From contig JAKGHH010000002.1 of the NCBI GenBank assembly GCA_022828595.1, forward strand, positions 63,832,383 to 63,896,382: a stretch of DNA of 64,000 nucleotides, read 5' to 3'. The notes beneath the pieces are model-generated. The model was not told where the DNA came from, did not search any database, and worked only from the letters and a program-made list of their open reading frames with translations. The translations under genes were made by a program, and so were the position numbers. Below are positions 11,560-23,339 of this stretch, piece after piece; the stretch's first letter is position 1, and each line of letters starts with the position of its first letter. The stretch comes from Nelumbo lutea. Taxonomy: Eukaryota > Streptophyta > Magnoliopsida > Proteales > Nelumbonaceae.

Positions 11560-12703
11560 ATAGAATCAAGGTTCCAGGACTCTCTCACTCGGTCTTTGAA
11601 TCCATCAATTTGCAGCCAATTAGATTCAAATCTACACGACGACAGTTGCTTTGAATAGTACCTTTTTGTGTAATATTAAAGAATTAGCGGAGTATGATTA
11701 GAACTAACTGCAGGCAAGTGTTTAACCCATGAATGAAGAGAAAAAGGCCAGCCAAGGTGGAGTAACCAAAACCTTATCCAACCTCTCTTGAATCAGATAC
11801 CCATGTCGACAGTTAGACCAAGTGAAGTGGGGATCATGATAACTAAGATCCAGAGGATCATAATCAGAAATAAGAGAATTTAACCCAACAGTTTGACGCA
11901 GAGTAACGGGTCTACCTCATTCTTTATCTGAAATAGAGGAGAATTAATTTAAATCTCCCATAATAAATTAATCCAAGGGTGCACGCACAGACGAATGGGC
12001 CAAACTTCGAATCTCAGACCAAACAATGTGACGCTTAGAGCTAATTGGATGTCCATAAGTACAAAATATGCTCCAACCAAAGTGTGCAGGTTGATTGACA
12101 ATGTCAGCAATAATGAGATGTGAAGATGAGTGAGAAATGGAAACTGAAATTCCATGCTCCAACCAAAGCGTGAAGGTTGATTGACGAACGTGTACGTTTT
12201 TTGAAATTGTGCTTATGTTTCGTAGAAGAGGCAACTGAGGAGCTAGGAGCCTCGATCAGTTTCTCCTTCAAAAGTTGAACAAGTGAATGCAAATGCTTTG
12301 TCAGTGATAGACAGACCTCCACAGAAGGGAATGCGTTAGATTGGACAATACTTAATTGAGAGATGGCAATCAAGGAAGGGAGGCTTTCGGTCTATGTAAA
12401 CACTTGCCTGATTTGGCGGGTATACTATCGACAAGTTTGGTTATAGACCCACCTTCCTGATGTGAAGATCCATGATATCAGTAGCAGCAGTATAATTGGA
12501 CTTGTCGCTGACAGAGATCAGCGGAGAGTGAGTAGTAGGTGCCAATATATCCTCATCCATATCCATAGAATTCAAAGTTAAAGACACGTCAGCATGTGAT
12601 GAAGAATTATTAATAGGATGGAAAGAATTATTGTCAAAACTAATGGAAGAATGAGAATTCATGAGAAAGAACTCGCCTCCTTTGGCAGAATTGCAACCAG
12701 TTT
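11560..12703 (-). pseudogene. LINE ORF1/ORF2 spacer and endonuclease domain
   Basis: From about 12260 down the minus strand shows AP-endonuclease features of plant LINEs. There is a GDLN-type phosphate-pocket motif near 11965, then SLISDYDPLDLSYHDPHFTWSN in broken form near 11880-11815 and RLDKVLV near 11785. The domain would nick the target DNA for target-primed reverse transcription. The section 12703-12270 encodes Ser/Asn-rich sequence of low complexity without a recognised domain. Stops and frameshifts are frequent. The upper end at 12703 abuts the TAAAG target duplication of the copia at 12709-17552. Confidence 0.65.
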
Positions 12704-12708
12704 TAAAG

Positions 12709-13062
12709 AGATAAAATTGTAGAAGAGAGAAAATAAAAAAAAATAAAATAAAAGAATTGTTGTATTGTTTGACCTGTCGACCAAGTTGTGATGGGTACAG
12801 TATATTTACACAAAGATCAAAGAATAAATAGAGAAATTAAGAATAGAATAGGCAGTTGCCAATGTACAAAGATTCATAATTAATTCTTCTTTCTAATTCA
12901 GTGGTTGCCAAATCTGTGTGAGAGCCTTCATTGGTAATAGGAGGAGAACTCTCATTGGCAGATGCTAAAGATCCTTTATTAGTAACTGCTATTCTGGACT
13001 AAGAGCCTCCATTGGTAACTGCCAGTCTTGTGGAGTTACCTTCTAGAGAGCTTTCCTTAATA
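12709..13062 (-). repeat. 3' LTR of copia C
   Basis: Direct repeat of 17204-17552 with scattered substitutions. It lies just below the complement of a purine tract (tgccccct at 13063-13070), which would prime plus-strand synthesis. Confidence 0.9.
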
Positions 13063-14760
13063 TGCCCCCTTAAGCGAAACGGGATGGGAAGCATGTGAAT
13101 CTTGAATTGGAGAAAATCAAACCAAACTGGAGCAAGAGGTTTAGTAAAGATGTCGACTAGTTAATCATCAGTAGAGATATATCGAACATCCTGATTTTTA
13201 CGGTGAATATGATCACACAAAAAATAAAAATCCACTTCGATGTGCTTGATACAAGCATGAAACACCAGATGCATTGCCAGGTACGTGGCACCAATATTAT
13301 CACAGTAAAGACTAAAGCCACAGTAATTTGGTTGTGGAGTTAGCTAATGAGCGAAATTCGGCTTATGTGCTAGAACGGGTAATGGTGGGCTATTTCTTCA
13401 TGCTCCAAGAGATTAAATGAAATCCAAGAAAAATACCATAACAGCCAGTAGATCGGCGATTATCAGGGCAACCAGCCCAATCAGCATCTGAAAAAGCAAC
13501 TAAATACCTAGGAGATATTGATGCAAAAAATAGTCCATGCTCAATTGTTCCTTTGATCATTGGTCGGGTTTTGAAGGAATTGACAGGCTTTGTTCACCAC
13601 AAATGCCACATTTGGACGTGTAAGTGTAACATAATGTAGGGCTCTGACAATGCTGCAATACTGAGTAGGATCAAGGAGCGGGTCTCCATGAAATTTAGAC
13701 AATCTAGACGTGGGAGCCATAGGCATGGACAAGGGTTTAGAGCCTGCCAAATTAGTTTTCTATAGGAGACCCAAAATGTAACGCCTCTAAGAAAGAAATA
13801 GTCCAGTCTTGTCATGATGAGTGTATACTCCAAGAAAATAGTGTAAAGATCTGAAGTCCTTAAGAGAGAAACTCTGAGACAAATCCAAAATGAGTTGAGA
13901 AACATGAGCCGCAGAAGAACCAATAACAATAATATCATCAACATAAACCAAAATATATAGAGAAATATTATTTTTGGTGTAGATGAAGAGAGAGGGATCA
14001 CATTGAGAGCTTCTGAAGCCAAGCTCATGAAGTCTTCTAATGAGTCGAGAGAACCAAGCCCAAGGGGCTTGACAAAAACCATAGAGAGCCTTTTTAAACT
14101 TGCAGACATAATCTGGACGTGTTTGATCCTCAAAACCCTAGGGTTGTTTCACATAAATATTTCTTGAATAAATCCATTCAAGAAGGCATTATGAACATAT
14201 AGCTGCTTAATGCCCCACCCTTGTGAGGTGGCCAAAGATAAAACTGTACGGACAATGGCTGTCTTAACAACAAGGCTGAAAGTATCAGTGAAGTCAACAC
14301 TAGAAACTTGAGAGAAACCTTGAGCTACTAGTCTGGCTTTGTATTGTTCCACAGAACCATCAAGTTTTCTCTTAATTTTGTACACCCACTTAGAGCCAAC
14401 AGCATTCATGGAAGAGTCATAAGGAACAAGCTGCCACGTACCATTCTGTATGAGAGCATAAAATTCAAATGCCATAGCAGTGTGCCAGTGTGGAGAATTG
14501 GATGCCTGAGAGTAAGAAATTGGTTCTGCATCATTCGGACTACCATCTACAAGTAGCCCTTCAGGTAAGGGATACCTTGTGACAGTCTGCACATGGTGGG
14601 AACTCATGGAACGAGTAGTCATAAAATGTGTCCGTATAGCCGGAGTAGGAACAACAGGTGTGGTGTCGAGAATATTTTGAATCAATCGCGTTCTGATTAT
14701 CATCATGAGACAAAGACTCATTAGTATCACTAGAAGATGAACTTGTAGTTATACCTTGTT
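13063..14760 (-). pseudogene. Copia C reverse transcriptase and RNase H pseudogene
   Basis: Minus strand, from 14730: VGSKWVYKIKRKLDGSVEQYKARLVAQGF (about 14390-14305), then SLATSQGWGIKQLYVHNAFLNG (about 14245-14180), where the catalytic Asp of the D-V-x-N-A-F-L-N-G box reads Tyr. The YVDD box is readable in a shifted frame near 13955-13930. A TRPNVAFVVNKACQFLQNP block follows (about 13625-13570). RNase H is barely recognisable below 13500 and is degraded by frameshifts. The protein copied element RNA into cDNA; this copy cannot. Confidence 0.8.
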
Positions 14761-15775
14761 TAAGAGACGGAAGGTCATGAAAGGTGATATCATTCTACTA
14801 CGCATCAGTGACTGAAGGAACAGGTAGCAGGTGACCAATGCCGTATTCAGAGTTTTAGAAAAATTTCTCTCTTGAGGGAGTCTCGAAAACCATGTCTCAT
14901 AAAAAATCACATGTCTTGCAATAGTTTCTTGTGAAGTAATCGGATTATAGCACTTGTACCCTTTATGAGAGGAACTATATCCAATAAAAATGCATCTAAC
15001 AAATTTATACTCCATCTTGTGCTTGTTATATGGCCGAATGAAAGGATAGCAAACACAGGCAAAACTTTGTAATATAGAATAATTAGGTTTTTGACCAAAC
15101 AATTTTTCATAAGGAGAGAGATTACCAAGTGTTGGAGTAGGCAACCTGTTAATGAGAAACACTACAATTTCTACTGCTTTCACCCAGAAGGATTTGGGAA
15201 GAGAGGAGGATGCCAGTAGAGAGAGAGTGGACTCAATAATATTCCGGTGCTTCCTTTCAGCATTTCCATTCTACTCAAGAGTATGAGGACAACTGACCCT
15301 GTGTGAAATTCCTTCACTATCCAAGAAGGGGGATAATTTTCGAAACTCTCCTCCCCAAAAACTTTGAAACATCTAAATTTTAGTGGGAAATAGATTTTCA
15401 ACATGTCTCTTAAATTTAACAAAAGCATCAAACACCTTTGATTTCCTTTCAAGTGGATAAATCCAAGAAAACTTTGAATATGCATCCATAAATAAAACAT
15501 AATATTTATAGCCTTTTGTAGACAAAACTAGGGCATGTCCCCACACATCTGAATAAATTAACTCTAGAGGTTGAGAGACTTTACTAGAAGAAATTGGCAA
15601 ATTTAAACGATGTGCTTTGCCTAATTGACAAGCCTCACAAATAAACTGATCATTTACATGTCCTGAATAAGGTAAACCAAATTTAGAAATTACTAATTTA
15701 ACTGTTTTCAATGATGTATATCCTAAGCGATGATGCCAATCCTGGAAAGAGGCACTTTCTCCAACAAGTGCTTTA
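14749..15775 (-). pseudogene. Copia C integrase pseudogene
   Basis: The minus strand reads WHHRLGYTS near 15745, then FICEACQLGKAHRLNLP (zinc-binding His and Cys retained), LELIYSDVWGHA with the first catalytic Asp (about 15575), YYVLFMDAYSKFSWIYPL, a degraded second Asp region near 15355, and NGNAERKHRNI with the catalytic Glu near 15265. The C-terminal LFGQKPNYSILQSFACVCYPF and FIGYSSSHKGYKCY follow. A stop follows FPTKI near 15373 and another breaks the Glu region (CPHTLE then stop). Confidence 0.8.
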
Positions 15776-15777
15776 GT

Positions 15778-16248
15778 TTATTTTTCTCTATCACCAATGG
15801 CTCCGGGGAACTGATAAAGTCCATCTCTACTAGGTCCACTGAGTAAAATTCTCCCCATACGATCCTTCAATAAAAATAAATCTGGGTGAAATTCAATAAC
15901 CAAATTATTATCTCTGATAAATTTGCTAACAGAGATCAAATTCTTTGTTAGGGAAGGAACATGATAAATATTTTTCAGATTAAACTGATAATTATCATAA
16001 TTTAATGAAGAAGAACCAATACTCTTAATTGTCAAACCTTCACCATTACCAGCTTTCACTTGGTCCGTACAAAAAAATTCAGACTTGTTTTGTAAGTTAT
16101 TAGCATCTGGAGTCATGTAATGAGTTGCTCTACTATCAGAGTACCAAGCAGGATCGAAATTAGTTGTTGAGCCATTGTAGGAAGACATACCACTATGAAA
16201 CACAACCGCAGGATCTAGAGAAGTATGGTTATTTTCTCCTTGGTACAA
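15778..16248 (-). pseudogene. Copia C protease region
   Basis: The minus-strand frame has WYSDSRATHYMTPDANN, matching the copia protease active site D-S-G-A-T-x-H but with Gly replaced by Arg. It continues as VKAGNGEGLTI, LKNIYHVPSLTKNLISVSKF and ends at a stop at 15778. The protease normally matures the polyprotein inside the particle. The frame of 156 codons is open, but the active-site change makes activity unlikely. Confidence 0.8.
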
Positions 16249-16299
16249 GATGTCGTACCGTTTGTAGCACTTGAGTGCAATGTGGCCAAGCTTGTTACT

Positions 16300-17189
16300 T
16301 ACCTGGCAGATAATTGTATTACCTCTACCTCGACCTTGTCCTCGTCCAGACTGATTGCCACACCTCTTGCCTCTGCTGCGGCCATAGTTCCCTTTGCTAT
16401 TCTAAAACTGAGAATTATTATTGTTATTCTTGTCATTATTATTGTTATTTGTAGCTATATTGGCATTGGGAGCTTCACTGGAAACATTGCGCTAAACAAG
16501 CCAAGATTCATGGTTAAGTAGTAGACCAAGAACATCATTGATGCCTAAATGATCAACATCAGTTCTATCTATAATAGCAGTGATGAGAGATTAATATTGG
16601 CTTCCTAGTCCAGATAGGATGTAAAGAACAAGGTCTTCCTTAGCTATTGGTTTAGAAACAACAAATAGATTGTCTGCAATAGTTTTTGCTTTCTAAACAT
16701 ACTCACTTATGGACAGATTGCCTTTCTTAAGATTTTATAGCTTCCACCTTAGTTGTAGCACCCTAGGTCGTGAGTGAGAAGAAAACAATCTTTCTAGGGC
16801 ACTCCAAACTTCGGTTGCAGTAGACAGTCCAACAATTTGGGCTAATATGCCCTTTGTCAGAGATGCAACAAGCCAACTTAAAACAAGTTGGTCCAACTGT
16901 ACCATGAAGAATAGTTTGGGTTAAGAATTTTCTTACTACCATAATTGGGATATGGAATTTTCTCTAGTGGTGCCTTGGCTGAACCATCAATCAAGCCCAT
17001 CGATTTGTAGGCCCTGAGAACTGGCAGAAGTTGAGCCCTCCATAGAAGAAAATTTTCTCCATTTAGTTTGATGATGAGATACGGAGAAATGTTGGAAATG
17101 GAATTCATGGCTACTGTTGTAGTCATGTTTTGAAGACCATAAGAGTTGGAGCTCATAGCTTCAAACAAATCAGCACTGTGAGATGCCAT
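16300..17189 (-). pseudogene. Copia C gag pseudogene
   Basis: The start ATG at 17189 lies two bases inside the primer site and opens MASHSADLFEAMSS. The gag landmarks are YLIIKLNGENFLLWRAQLLPVLRAY and IDGSAKAP. After about 100 residues the frame breaks near 16880. Further down, Gly/Arg/Asn-rich sequence (16480-16330), typical of the linker before the zinc knuckle, is readable in another frame. A knuckle remnant with Cys and His is visible near 16300-16260. Confidence 0.75.
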
Positions 17190-17190
17190 A

Positions 17191-17203
17191 GGCTCTGATA
17201 CCA
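17191..17203 (-). other. Primer binding site of copia C (tRNA-Met type)
   Basis: ggctctgatacca is the exact reverse complement of TGGTATCAGAGCC, the sequence that pairs with the 3' end of initiator tRNA-Met. It directly borders the 5' LTR. Confidence 0.95.
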
Positions 17204-17552
17204 AGATAAAATTGTAGAAGAGAGAAAATAAAAAAAAATAAAAGAATTGTTGTATCGCTTTACTTGTCGACCAGGCTGAGATGGGTATAACATATATACA
17301 CAAAGATTAAAGAATAAATAGATAAACTAAGAATAGAATAGGTAGTTGCCTATATACAAAGATTTCTAATTAATTCATCTTTCTAATTTAGTGGTTGCCA
17401 AATCTGTGTGAGAGCCTTCATTGGTAACTGGAGGAGATCTCTCATTGGCAGTTGCTAAAAATCCTTTATTAGCAGCTGCTATTCTGGACTGAGAGCCTCC
17501 ACTGGTAACTTCCAGTCTTGTGGAGTTACCTTCTGGAGAGCTTTCCTTAATA
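17204..17552 (-). repeat. 5' LTR of copia C
   Basis: Direct repeat of 12709-13062. On the element strand it starts TATTAAGG and ends TTTTATCT. The TAAAG duplication lies just above it. Confidence 0.9.
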
Positions 17553-17557
17553 TAAAG

Positions 17558-18130
17558 GATGTAATTCCGCCTTCCATGTTTTGTGCTATGGACAAAGCAC
17601 AACCATCTGTAACTGAAGGTGTAACATGGTGACCATTCTGGTTTGATGACTTGGTAGCAAAAGCGTTTGTGGGAGCGGTGTAGAGAGTCATCGGAAACTA
17701 ATGCCGGTGCCGGAGAAGCTTGCACCACCGTGTTGGACACCAGAGATTCCATAGAGGCAGGAAACTCACTACCATTTGCCATTGCCAGAGGAGTAGGAGA
17801 TTCTTGTTATGGTCATGAGAGGAACCAGAGCGAGGAGTGAAAACTTATCTAATATCAGTGGTAATACGATCAGTATTTAGAGACTACAACGTCAACTTGG
17901 AATCAGCACCAACACAATTCTCAATAGCAAGTTGGAGACGGTGATGTAGAAGGAAACCAGGAGCCTCATGAGCAAGACGGGCACAGAAGGTGCAGTGGTG
18001 TGGAAGGCGCTCATATTGAACCTTGATTGGGGTAGTTTCACCATTGAGGAGAGTGTACGGAACCTCCTGAACAAGAGGGTCAAAGATATTCATGGACACA
18101 TGAATTGAAGTTGGATGAATTGATTCTACT
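17558..18130 (-). pseudogene. LINE ORF1 fragment with CCHC-like cluster
   Basis: On the minus strand (18099-17884) the frame reads TTPIKVQYERLPHHCTFCARLAHEAPGF, matching the plant LINE ORF1 layout V-x-Y-E-x-L-P followed by C-x2-C-x4-H-x4-C, with the last Cys missing. ORF1 proteins bind LINE RNA. Downstream (17700-17560) the sequence is low-complexity and frameshifted up to the copia insertion at 17553. It belongs to the LINE that continues at 12703. Confidence 0.7.
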
Positions 18131-18454
18131 TTTCCACCTCATGAGACGCTGGTTGATAGGGCCGACCTAGTTTACCTCCTAATCTTAAAGCAACATATTG
18201 ATGCTCAAATAATCAACTGGCAGTCTAATGAGTAGTGAGATGCACTCAGAAATCAGAAGTTGCAAACTCAGAAATCGTAAAGTAAGCAAGCTAGAGAATT
18301 CCTATAGAGTGTCATCAACAGCCATAATTATAAATGAGAAATGAAAAGGAGCTAGGTAGGGAAGCCTGTGCGAAGATAGGAGATGACAAATTAGGAAATG
18401 TATATACAAGAATTGAATTCACATTAAAAAATAAAAACCTAGCTTTTGTACAAC
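18131..18454. other. Unassigned junction between LINE and copia D1
   Basis: AT-rich sequence without a coding signal. It may hold the degraded 3' end or LTR of copia D1, whose RNase H and 3' LTR are not recognisable. No repeat partner is visible in the window. Confidence 0.4.
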
Positions 18455-20225
18455 AAGCAACCTTAATGCCTAAAAAATATTTTAAGTGGCCAAATCATTG
18501 AGGTCGAACCAAGAATGAAGGGAGAGCTTGAGTGCTTCAATGAGATTAATGTTAGTACCAGCAATGGTTATGTCATCTACATAAATCATAACAATTATCA
18601 AAGAGGAGTTTTCCACTTTATTAAAAAGAGATTAGTCAACAGTTGATTGAGTATAACTAGTTGGCAATAATGAATAGGAAATCTTAGCAAACCAATTGCC
18701 AGATGCCTATTTCAAATCATAAATGGACTTGTGAACCTGACATCTAGACCTCATGCTCTCCCTAAGTGGAAAAACTCAGAAGAATGTACATGTAAACTTG
18801 TTCATGCAAATCACCATGTAAAAAAGCATTGTTGACATGGAGTTGAAAAAGATGCCAGCCTTTATTAATGGTAGATACAAGTAAACGATCGGAAATAGTG
18901 AATTTGGCTTCAAAGGAAAAAGTATTAGTGTAATCCAACCCTTTCATTTGGGTATATATACCCCTTGGCAATGAGTTGTACTTGTCTTGTAGCATTCAAG
19001 AAACCCATCCGAATTAAAAACGGTATTTAAGTTTATAAACCCATCTGCACCTAAGGTCTCTTTTCCTAAGAGGAAGGTCAACGATGGACCAGATAGCGGT
19101 CATAAGAAATGTAATTAGAAATGAAATAGGGAGACATATACCTACTAACAGAGATGGTATGTTGGTTGGGGCTTGCACATGACAACAATAGTCATTGAGG
19201 TAGAAGGCGGGACATCGATCTTGTGTAGTGTGTCGAGAGAGAGAGAGAGAGAGAGAGAATGTCAGTCATTGCTATATTAGGGAAGGGTAAAGGAAGTATT
19301 ACAAAGGAGTCATTGCTAGTATTAGTGGATTGCTAGGAATGAAATGAAAAAATGTTTTTAAGAAAAACTACATCTTTATTGGTAAAGACATAATGAGAAT
19401 CAAGGTCATATAATTTGTATACCTTTTGGTCACGTGTGTAACCAATGAAAAGGCATTGATGAGCATGAGAAGTAGAAATTTGTTGTGATTGAGATGACCT
19501 TGGGAAGTAAAACAAAGGCATCCAAAAACTTGTAAATGATCAGAGGGACACTTGCTAAACAACATTTAATGAGGTAAGCTACTGGGAGAACACACTCCCT
19601 AGAAAGAGATGGGTACGTGCCCTTGAAAACAAAGAGCATTAGCAAATACACAATAATATGGCGATGTTTATGTTTGACTATACTGTTTTTCCGTGGTGTA
19701 GAGATGCAACTAAGGTGATGTATCCATTGGATTTAAAAAATTGTTATGTTGAATGGTAAAAGAATTCAGATCTGCTATCAGTTCGGATTGCACCAATGAG
19801 GGCGTATGAAATTATGTTGCAACATAGGAATGAAAATAGCATAATAAGTCATGAGTTTCAGATTTAAACTTCATAATAAGGAAGACCCATGTGCATTTAG
19901 AATAATCATCGACAATAGTAAGAAAATAATGGACTTCAGAAAAAGAAGAAATGGAGCACGGGTCCCAAACATCACAATGAATTAACTGAAACAGTTTATG
20001 GTAGTAATAGTATGTAATGGAAAATGTAATTCCGTTTTCTTTGCTAGTGGGCAAACTTCACAAACATGAGAATTATGGCTAGATGAGGACTTCAAATAAT
20101 GAGACTTAATGGTGTTAAGTCAACCTGAAGGGTGTCCTAAGAGATCAAAAGATGATCTAGTGGAGAGGAGAAAGGTAGGTGAGGGTGGTAGAACGAAATA
20201 ATAGATGTCAGAGTCTGGTTTAGGT
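18455..20225 (-). pseudogene. Copia D1 integrase and reverse transcriptase pseudogene
   Basis: From the top of the minus strand: SSFDLLGHPS near 20150 (pre-integrase), CEVCPLA near 20050, FQLIHCDVWDPCSISSF (first catalytic Asp, about 19990), YFLTIVDDYSKCTWVFL, then LDAFVLLPKV/GCLCF-type and FIGYTRDQKVYKLYDLDSHYVF (19520-19390). RT pieces follow: MKGLDYTNTFSFEAKFTISDRLLVS and GWHLFQLHVNNAFLHGDLHEQVYM (18960-18770). There the box Asp reads His. A readable IYVDDITIAGTN lies near 18590-18555 in a third frame. Many stops occur, and the RT ends near 18455. Confidence 0.8.
19231..19258. repeat. (GA)n microsatellite
   Basis: About 14 GA units inside the D1 integrase-RT linker, a site where copia elements are variable. 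Confidence 0.9.
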
Positions 20226-20239
20226 TTGTCAGTCCAGAA

Positions 20240-20890
20240 GAGAAAGAGAACCACAAGAAATCAATATCAATTTGTCCATAAGGAAAAAGTGTCATGCCTG
20301 CATCATAGCTTTCGTCAAGAGATTAGCAAGTTGGAGGCCAGAGGACATGTGGGGAAGAGAAATAGTGCCAACTTGATGAAGATCACAAATGAAGTGGCAA
20401 TCAACTTCAATGTGTTTTGTGCAATCATTGAAAATAGGATTGGAAGCAATCTTGATTGCACTAACATTATCTGTAAAGAGGGGAACTGACGGTGGTCACT
20501 CTTATAGTATATTGTGTAGAAGAGCCCTAAGCCATATAATTTCACTACATACTGAGGACATGACTCTATATTTAGCTTCAATAGAAGATTTTGAAACTGT
20601 AGATTGTTTCTTACACTTCTAAGCAATGAAAGAGTTACCAAGAAAGACACACCATCCTGTAGTGGATCATTGAGTGTTTGGACAACCAGCCCAATCAGCA
20701 CCGGCATAGGCAGTAAGGATGGTGGATGAGGAGGAGAAATGCATGTAAGCCATGAGATAGGGTTCCCCTCAAATACCTAATAATCCGATGAACTGTGGAC
20801 ATGTGGGGTTGTTGCGGAGATGACACAAACTAGCTCAGTATCTAAACTGCATATGATATATCTGATTGAGTCATCGTAAGATATATTAAG
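20240..20890 (-). pseudogene. Copia D2 RNase H pseudogene
   Basis: A shifted minus-strand frame reads ADWAGCPNTQ near 20700, STTGWCVFLGNSFIA, SKSSIEAKYRVMSSVCSEIIWL near 20590-20520 and ANLLTKAM near 20310. These match the copia RNase H layout (catalytic D, E, D and the A-D-x-L-T-K end). Stops replace residues in at least four places. Confidence 0.75.
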
Positions 20891-21037
20891 TTGCCTACCA
20901 ACTATCGGTACAAAGTAGGATCTTTAAGAGGAGAGCCCTTATCCTTGCTTAATTTCAAATTAACCTCCAAGAGAATATCAATAGTCTTAAGAGTCACTGA
21001 GATTAACCATTTTGACAAAATCCATTGCATATTTATG

Positions 21038-21700
21038 CTAGTTAACAAAATAGCCATTAGAATTACAACTAACCTCAAGCCCTAAGAAGTAGGTTAAAGG
21101 ACCCAAATCGTTCATCTTAAAGGAATCATTAAGGAGTATTTTCAAATCAGTGATTCCTTCCACATCATCCCCTGTAATGATTATATCATCAACATATAAA
21201 AGAAGAGTCACACCCTGATTCCAATGAAAAGTAAAAAGCGAGTGATTAAAAGAGCTTTGAATAAATCCCGTGTTAGTGATCACAAATTTGAATCTCTGGA
21301 ACCAGGCTCTAAGTGCTTGTTCCAGGCCATACAAAGACTTCTTGAGACGACATGCAAGTAAGTATCTGTACCATATCCAAGGGGTTTCATGTAATCCGTT
21401 TCCTTCAATTCTCCATGAAGAAATGCATTTTTCACATCCATTTGATGAATTGTCCAATCTTTAATTGCATAAATGGCTAATAGGATTCTGATTGTAGTCA
21501 TTTTTTCTACAGGAGCAAATATCTCCTCATAATTTATCCCATATTCTTGTTTATACCCTTGAGCAAAAAGTCTAGCATTGTTCATATCTAGACTTCCATT
21601 TGACTTCAACTTTACTATTTAGACCTAGCGGCTCCCAATGAGAGAGGCTTCAGGAGGAGCCTTGACCAATCCCCAGGTGTCATTCTCAAGAAGGGTATGG
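21038..21700 (-). pseudogene. Copia D2 reverse transcriptase pseudogene
   Basis: Minus-strand blocks: [21 protein letters not shown] (about 21565-21500), [19 protein letters not shown] (about 21460-21405) with the first catalytic Asp intact, [18 protein letters not shown] and LLLYVDDIIITGDDVEG (about 21210-21160) with the catalytic YVDD intact, then NDLGPLTYFLGLEV. Two overlapping frames carry the pieces, so at least one frameshift separates the first Asp from the YVDD box. The active residues survive better here than in copia C or D1. Confidence 0.85.
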
Positions 21701-21849
21701 ATCTCAAAGTCCATGGCATCATTCCAATGTGGAATTTCTATAGCCTACTGATAAATCTTCGGAATAACTGTGGTAGATAAGATAACAGAAAAGGAACTAT
21801 GCTTTGGAGAATAACCATAGCAGTCAAGAAGGTCAATAATTCTAGAAGA

Positions 21850-23101
21850 GCAATGCAATGTGGGTGCAGTGGGTTTAGGTGGTGAGTTAGGAGAACTTAC
21901 AGGAATGAATGGTGTAACTAGATCAACAACTAATGTTGGATAAAGCAGAGGGGGAATAGGAGTTGACGTAGACTTTTGTCATCTAAAGTAGGTCTAAAGT
22001 TGTTACGCAGGTGATGTCGAAGCATTTGGAAGATCTGTGGAATCAAAGCTATGCAGCAAAGAGACAAAAGGAGCAGGAAATTTAACAGTATGCTCAAAGA
22101 AAGATATGTGCTTAAGAAAGATGATGTTATGAGAAATCTTGATACGATGGGCTTTGAAATCATAACACAGGAATCCCTTGTGGTCAGGACTGTACCCCAC
22201 AAAGGCACATAATGTTACCAATATAACCAACTTGGTGCGTTCATGGGGTGGAAGATGAACAAAGCAAACACAACCAAAAACTTTGAACAATGGTAGGTTT
22301 GGAGGTTTGTGAAACAGGGATTGGAACGGAGAGGTGTTATTCAAAACAAATGATGGGTGAAGATTTATTAGATACACAACAGTGTTGCCCGCCTCCACCT
22401 AAAACCAAGAAGGAACATGAGAGTCTTGTAGAAGGGTCCGAACTACACTCAAGATGTATCTATTCTTTCTTTCTGCTATTCCGTTTTGTTGTGGAGTGCC
22501 AGAATAGGATTTTTGGGATTGGATTCCCTGTTCTTTCAAATAAGTCTGAAAATCCCCATCAAAGTACTCTCACTTGAATCATATCATAGGAAACATTTTT
22601 TTCTTTGAATTGGGTGGTAACATAGGCTTGAAATAGTTTAAATTTATGATAGACTTTAGACTTCTTGCGGAGAAAATAAATCCAAGTAAAGAGAGTGCGA
22701 TCATTAATGAAAGTAACAAAATATTTGAATCCCAATCTAGAAGTAATTGGAGACGACCAAATATCACTTTGTATTAAATAAAAATGTATTGTTGCATGCT
22801 CAGAAAGAGAAGGAAAGGGTAAAGTATGACTTTTTCCCAAACAACAAGTAATGCAAGATTTATTAACATTCTTAAAAGAAGCAATAGCATTAAGCAAACT
22901 ACCAGAAGCAAATAGATAATCAAGTTTCTTAGTGAAAAGATGACTGAGGCGTCTATGCCACAAATTCCAATCATTATTACAAATAAAGTGTTCAAAACTA
23001 GATGTAGTATAAAGCAAATGAGAATGAGAAACTGAATCAACTTTTTTCTTTTCAAACTCCAGAGCAAACAGTCGACCCAGTCTATGCCCCTTCTCCTTCA
23101 C
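21850..23101 (-). pseudogene. Copia D2 integrase pseudogene
   Basis: The minus strand reads LWHRRLSHLFTKKLDYL (about 22975), CITCCLGKSHTLPFPS (about 22860), FYLIQSDIWSSPITSRLGFKYFV with the first Asp (about 22770), TWIYFLRKKSKVYHKFK, then from 22398 NTVVYLINLHPSFVLNNTSPFQ, FKVFGCVCFVHLPPHERTKL and GYSPDHKGFLCYD. The region between 22560 and 22400 with the second Asp and the Glu is frameshifted (a shop of FCGVPEQNGIAERK-like residues is visible only in part). No intact integrase. Confidence 0.8.
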
Positions 23102-23339
23102 CTCCCTAGTTTGTTGGTCCTATATCAAACAACCATTAGAGGAAAACAAAATAGTATTACCATCTCCCAAAAGTTGACCATAGAAATCAAATTAGTGGTT
23201 AATTTGGGCACAAATAAGGTCTTAGGTAGGTGAAAATAAGATGATTTAGAGGTAAATAAGTGTAAATCATCACAACCAAATATATCTAGTTTTTTACCAT
23301 TTGTAGTGACAATGTGTATTAAAAAGATAGGGTTTAGGA

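Larger units (their letters stand above)
12709..17552 (-). mobile_element. Copia element C, complete structure, non-canonical LTR ends
   Basis: Two LTRs of about 350 bp (12709-13062 and 17204-17552) flank gag, PR, IN, RT and RNase H remnants on the minus strand. The perfect 5-bp target duplication TAAAG (12704-12708 and 17553-17557) fixes the ends. On the element's own strand the LTR runs TATTAAGG...TTTTATCT, so the termini are TA/CT, not TG/CA. The primer site (17191-17203) and a purine tract (aagggggca, complement of 13063-13071) are in the expected places. It interrupts LINE ORF1. Confidence 0.9.
3848..18130 (-). mobile_element. LINE (non-LTR retrotransposon) backbone, split by four insertions
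   Basis: Reading the minus strand from high to low coordinates gives the LINE order: an ORF1 piece with a CCHC-like cluster (about 18120-17558), an ORF1/ORF2 spacer (12703-12270), endonuclease (about 12260-11560), reverse transcriptase (about 11250-10209) and reverse transcriptase end plus RNase H (4487-3848). The gaps are a copia (12709-17552, TAAAG duplication), a TRIM (10367-10646), a copia (4488-10208) and, at the low end, the truncated copia ending at 3847. The order is preserved across all of them, so this was once a single LINE. Stops and frameshifts are frequent. Neither end of the LINE is defined. Confidence 0.8.
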
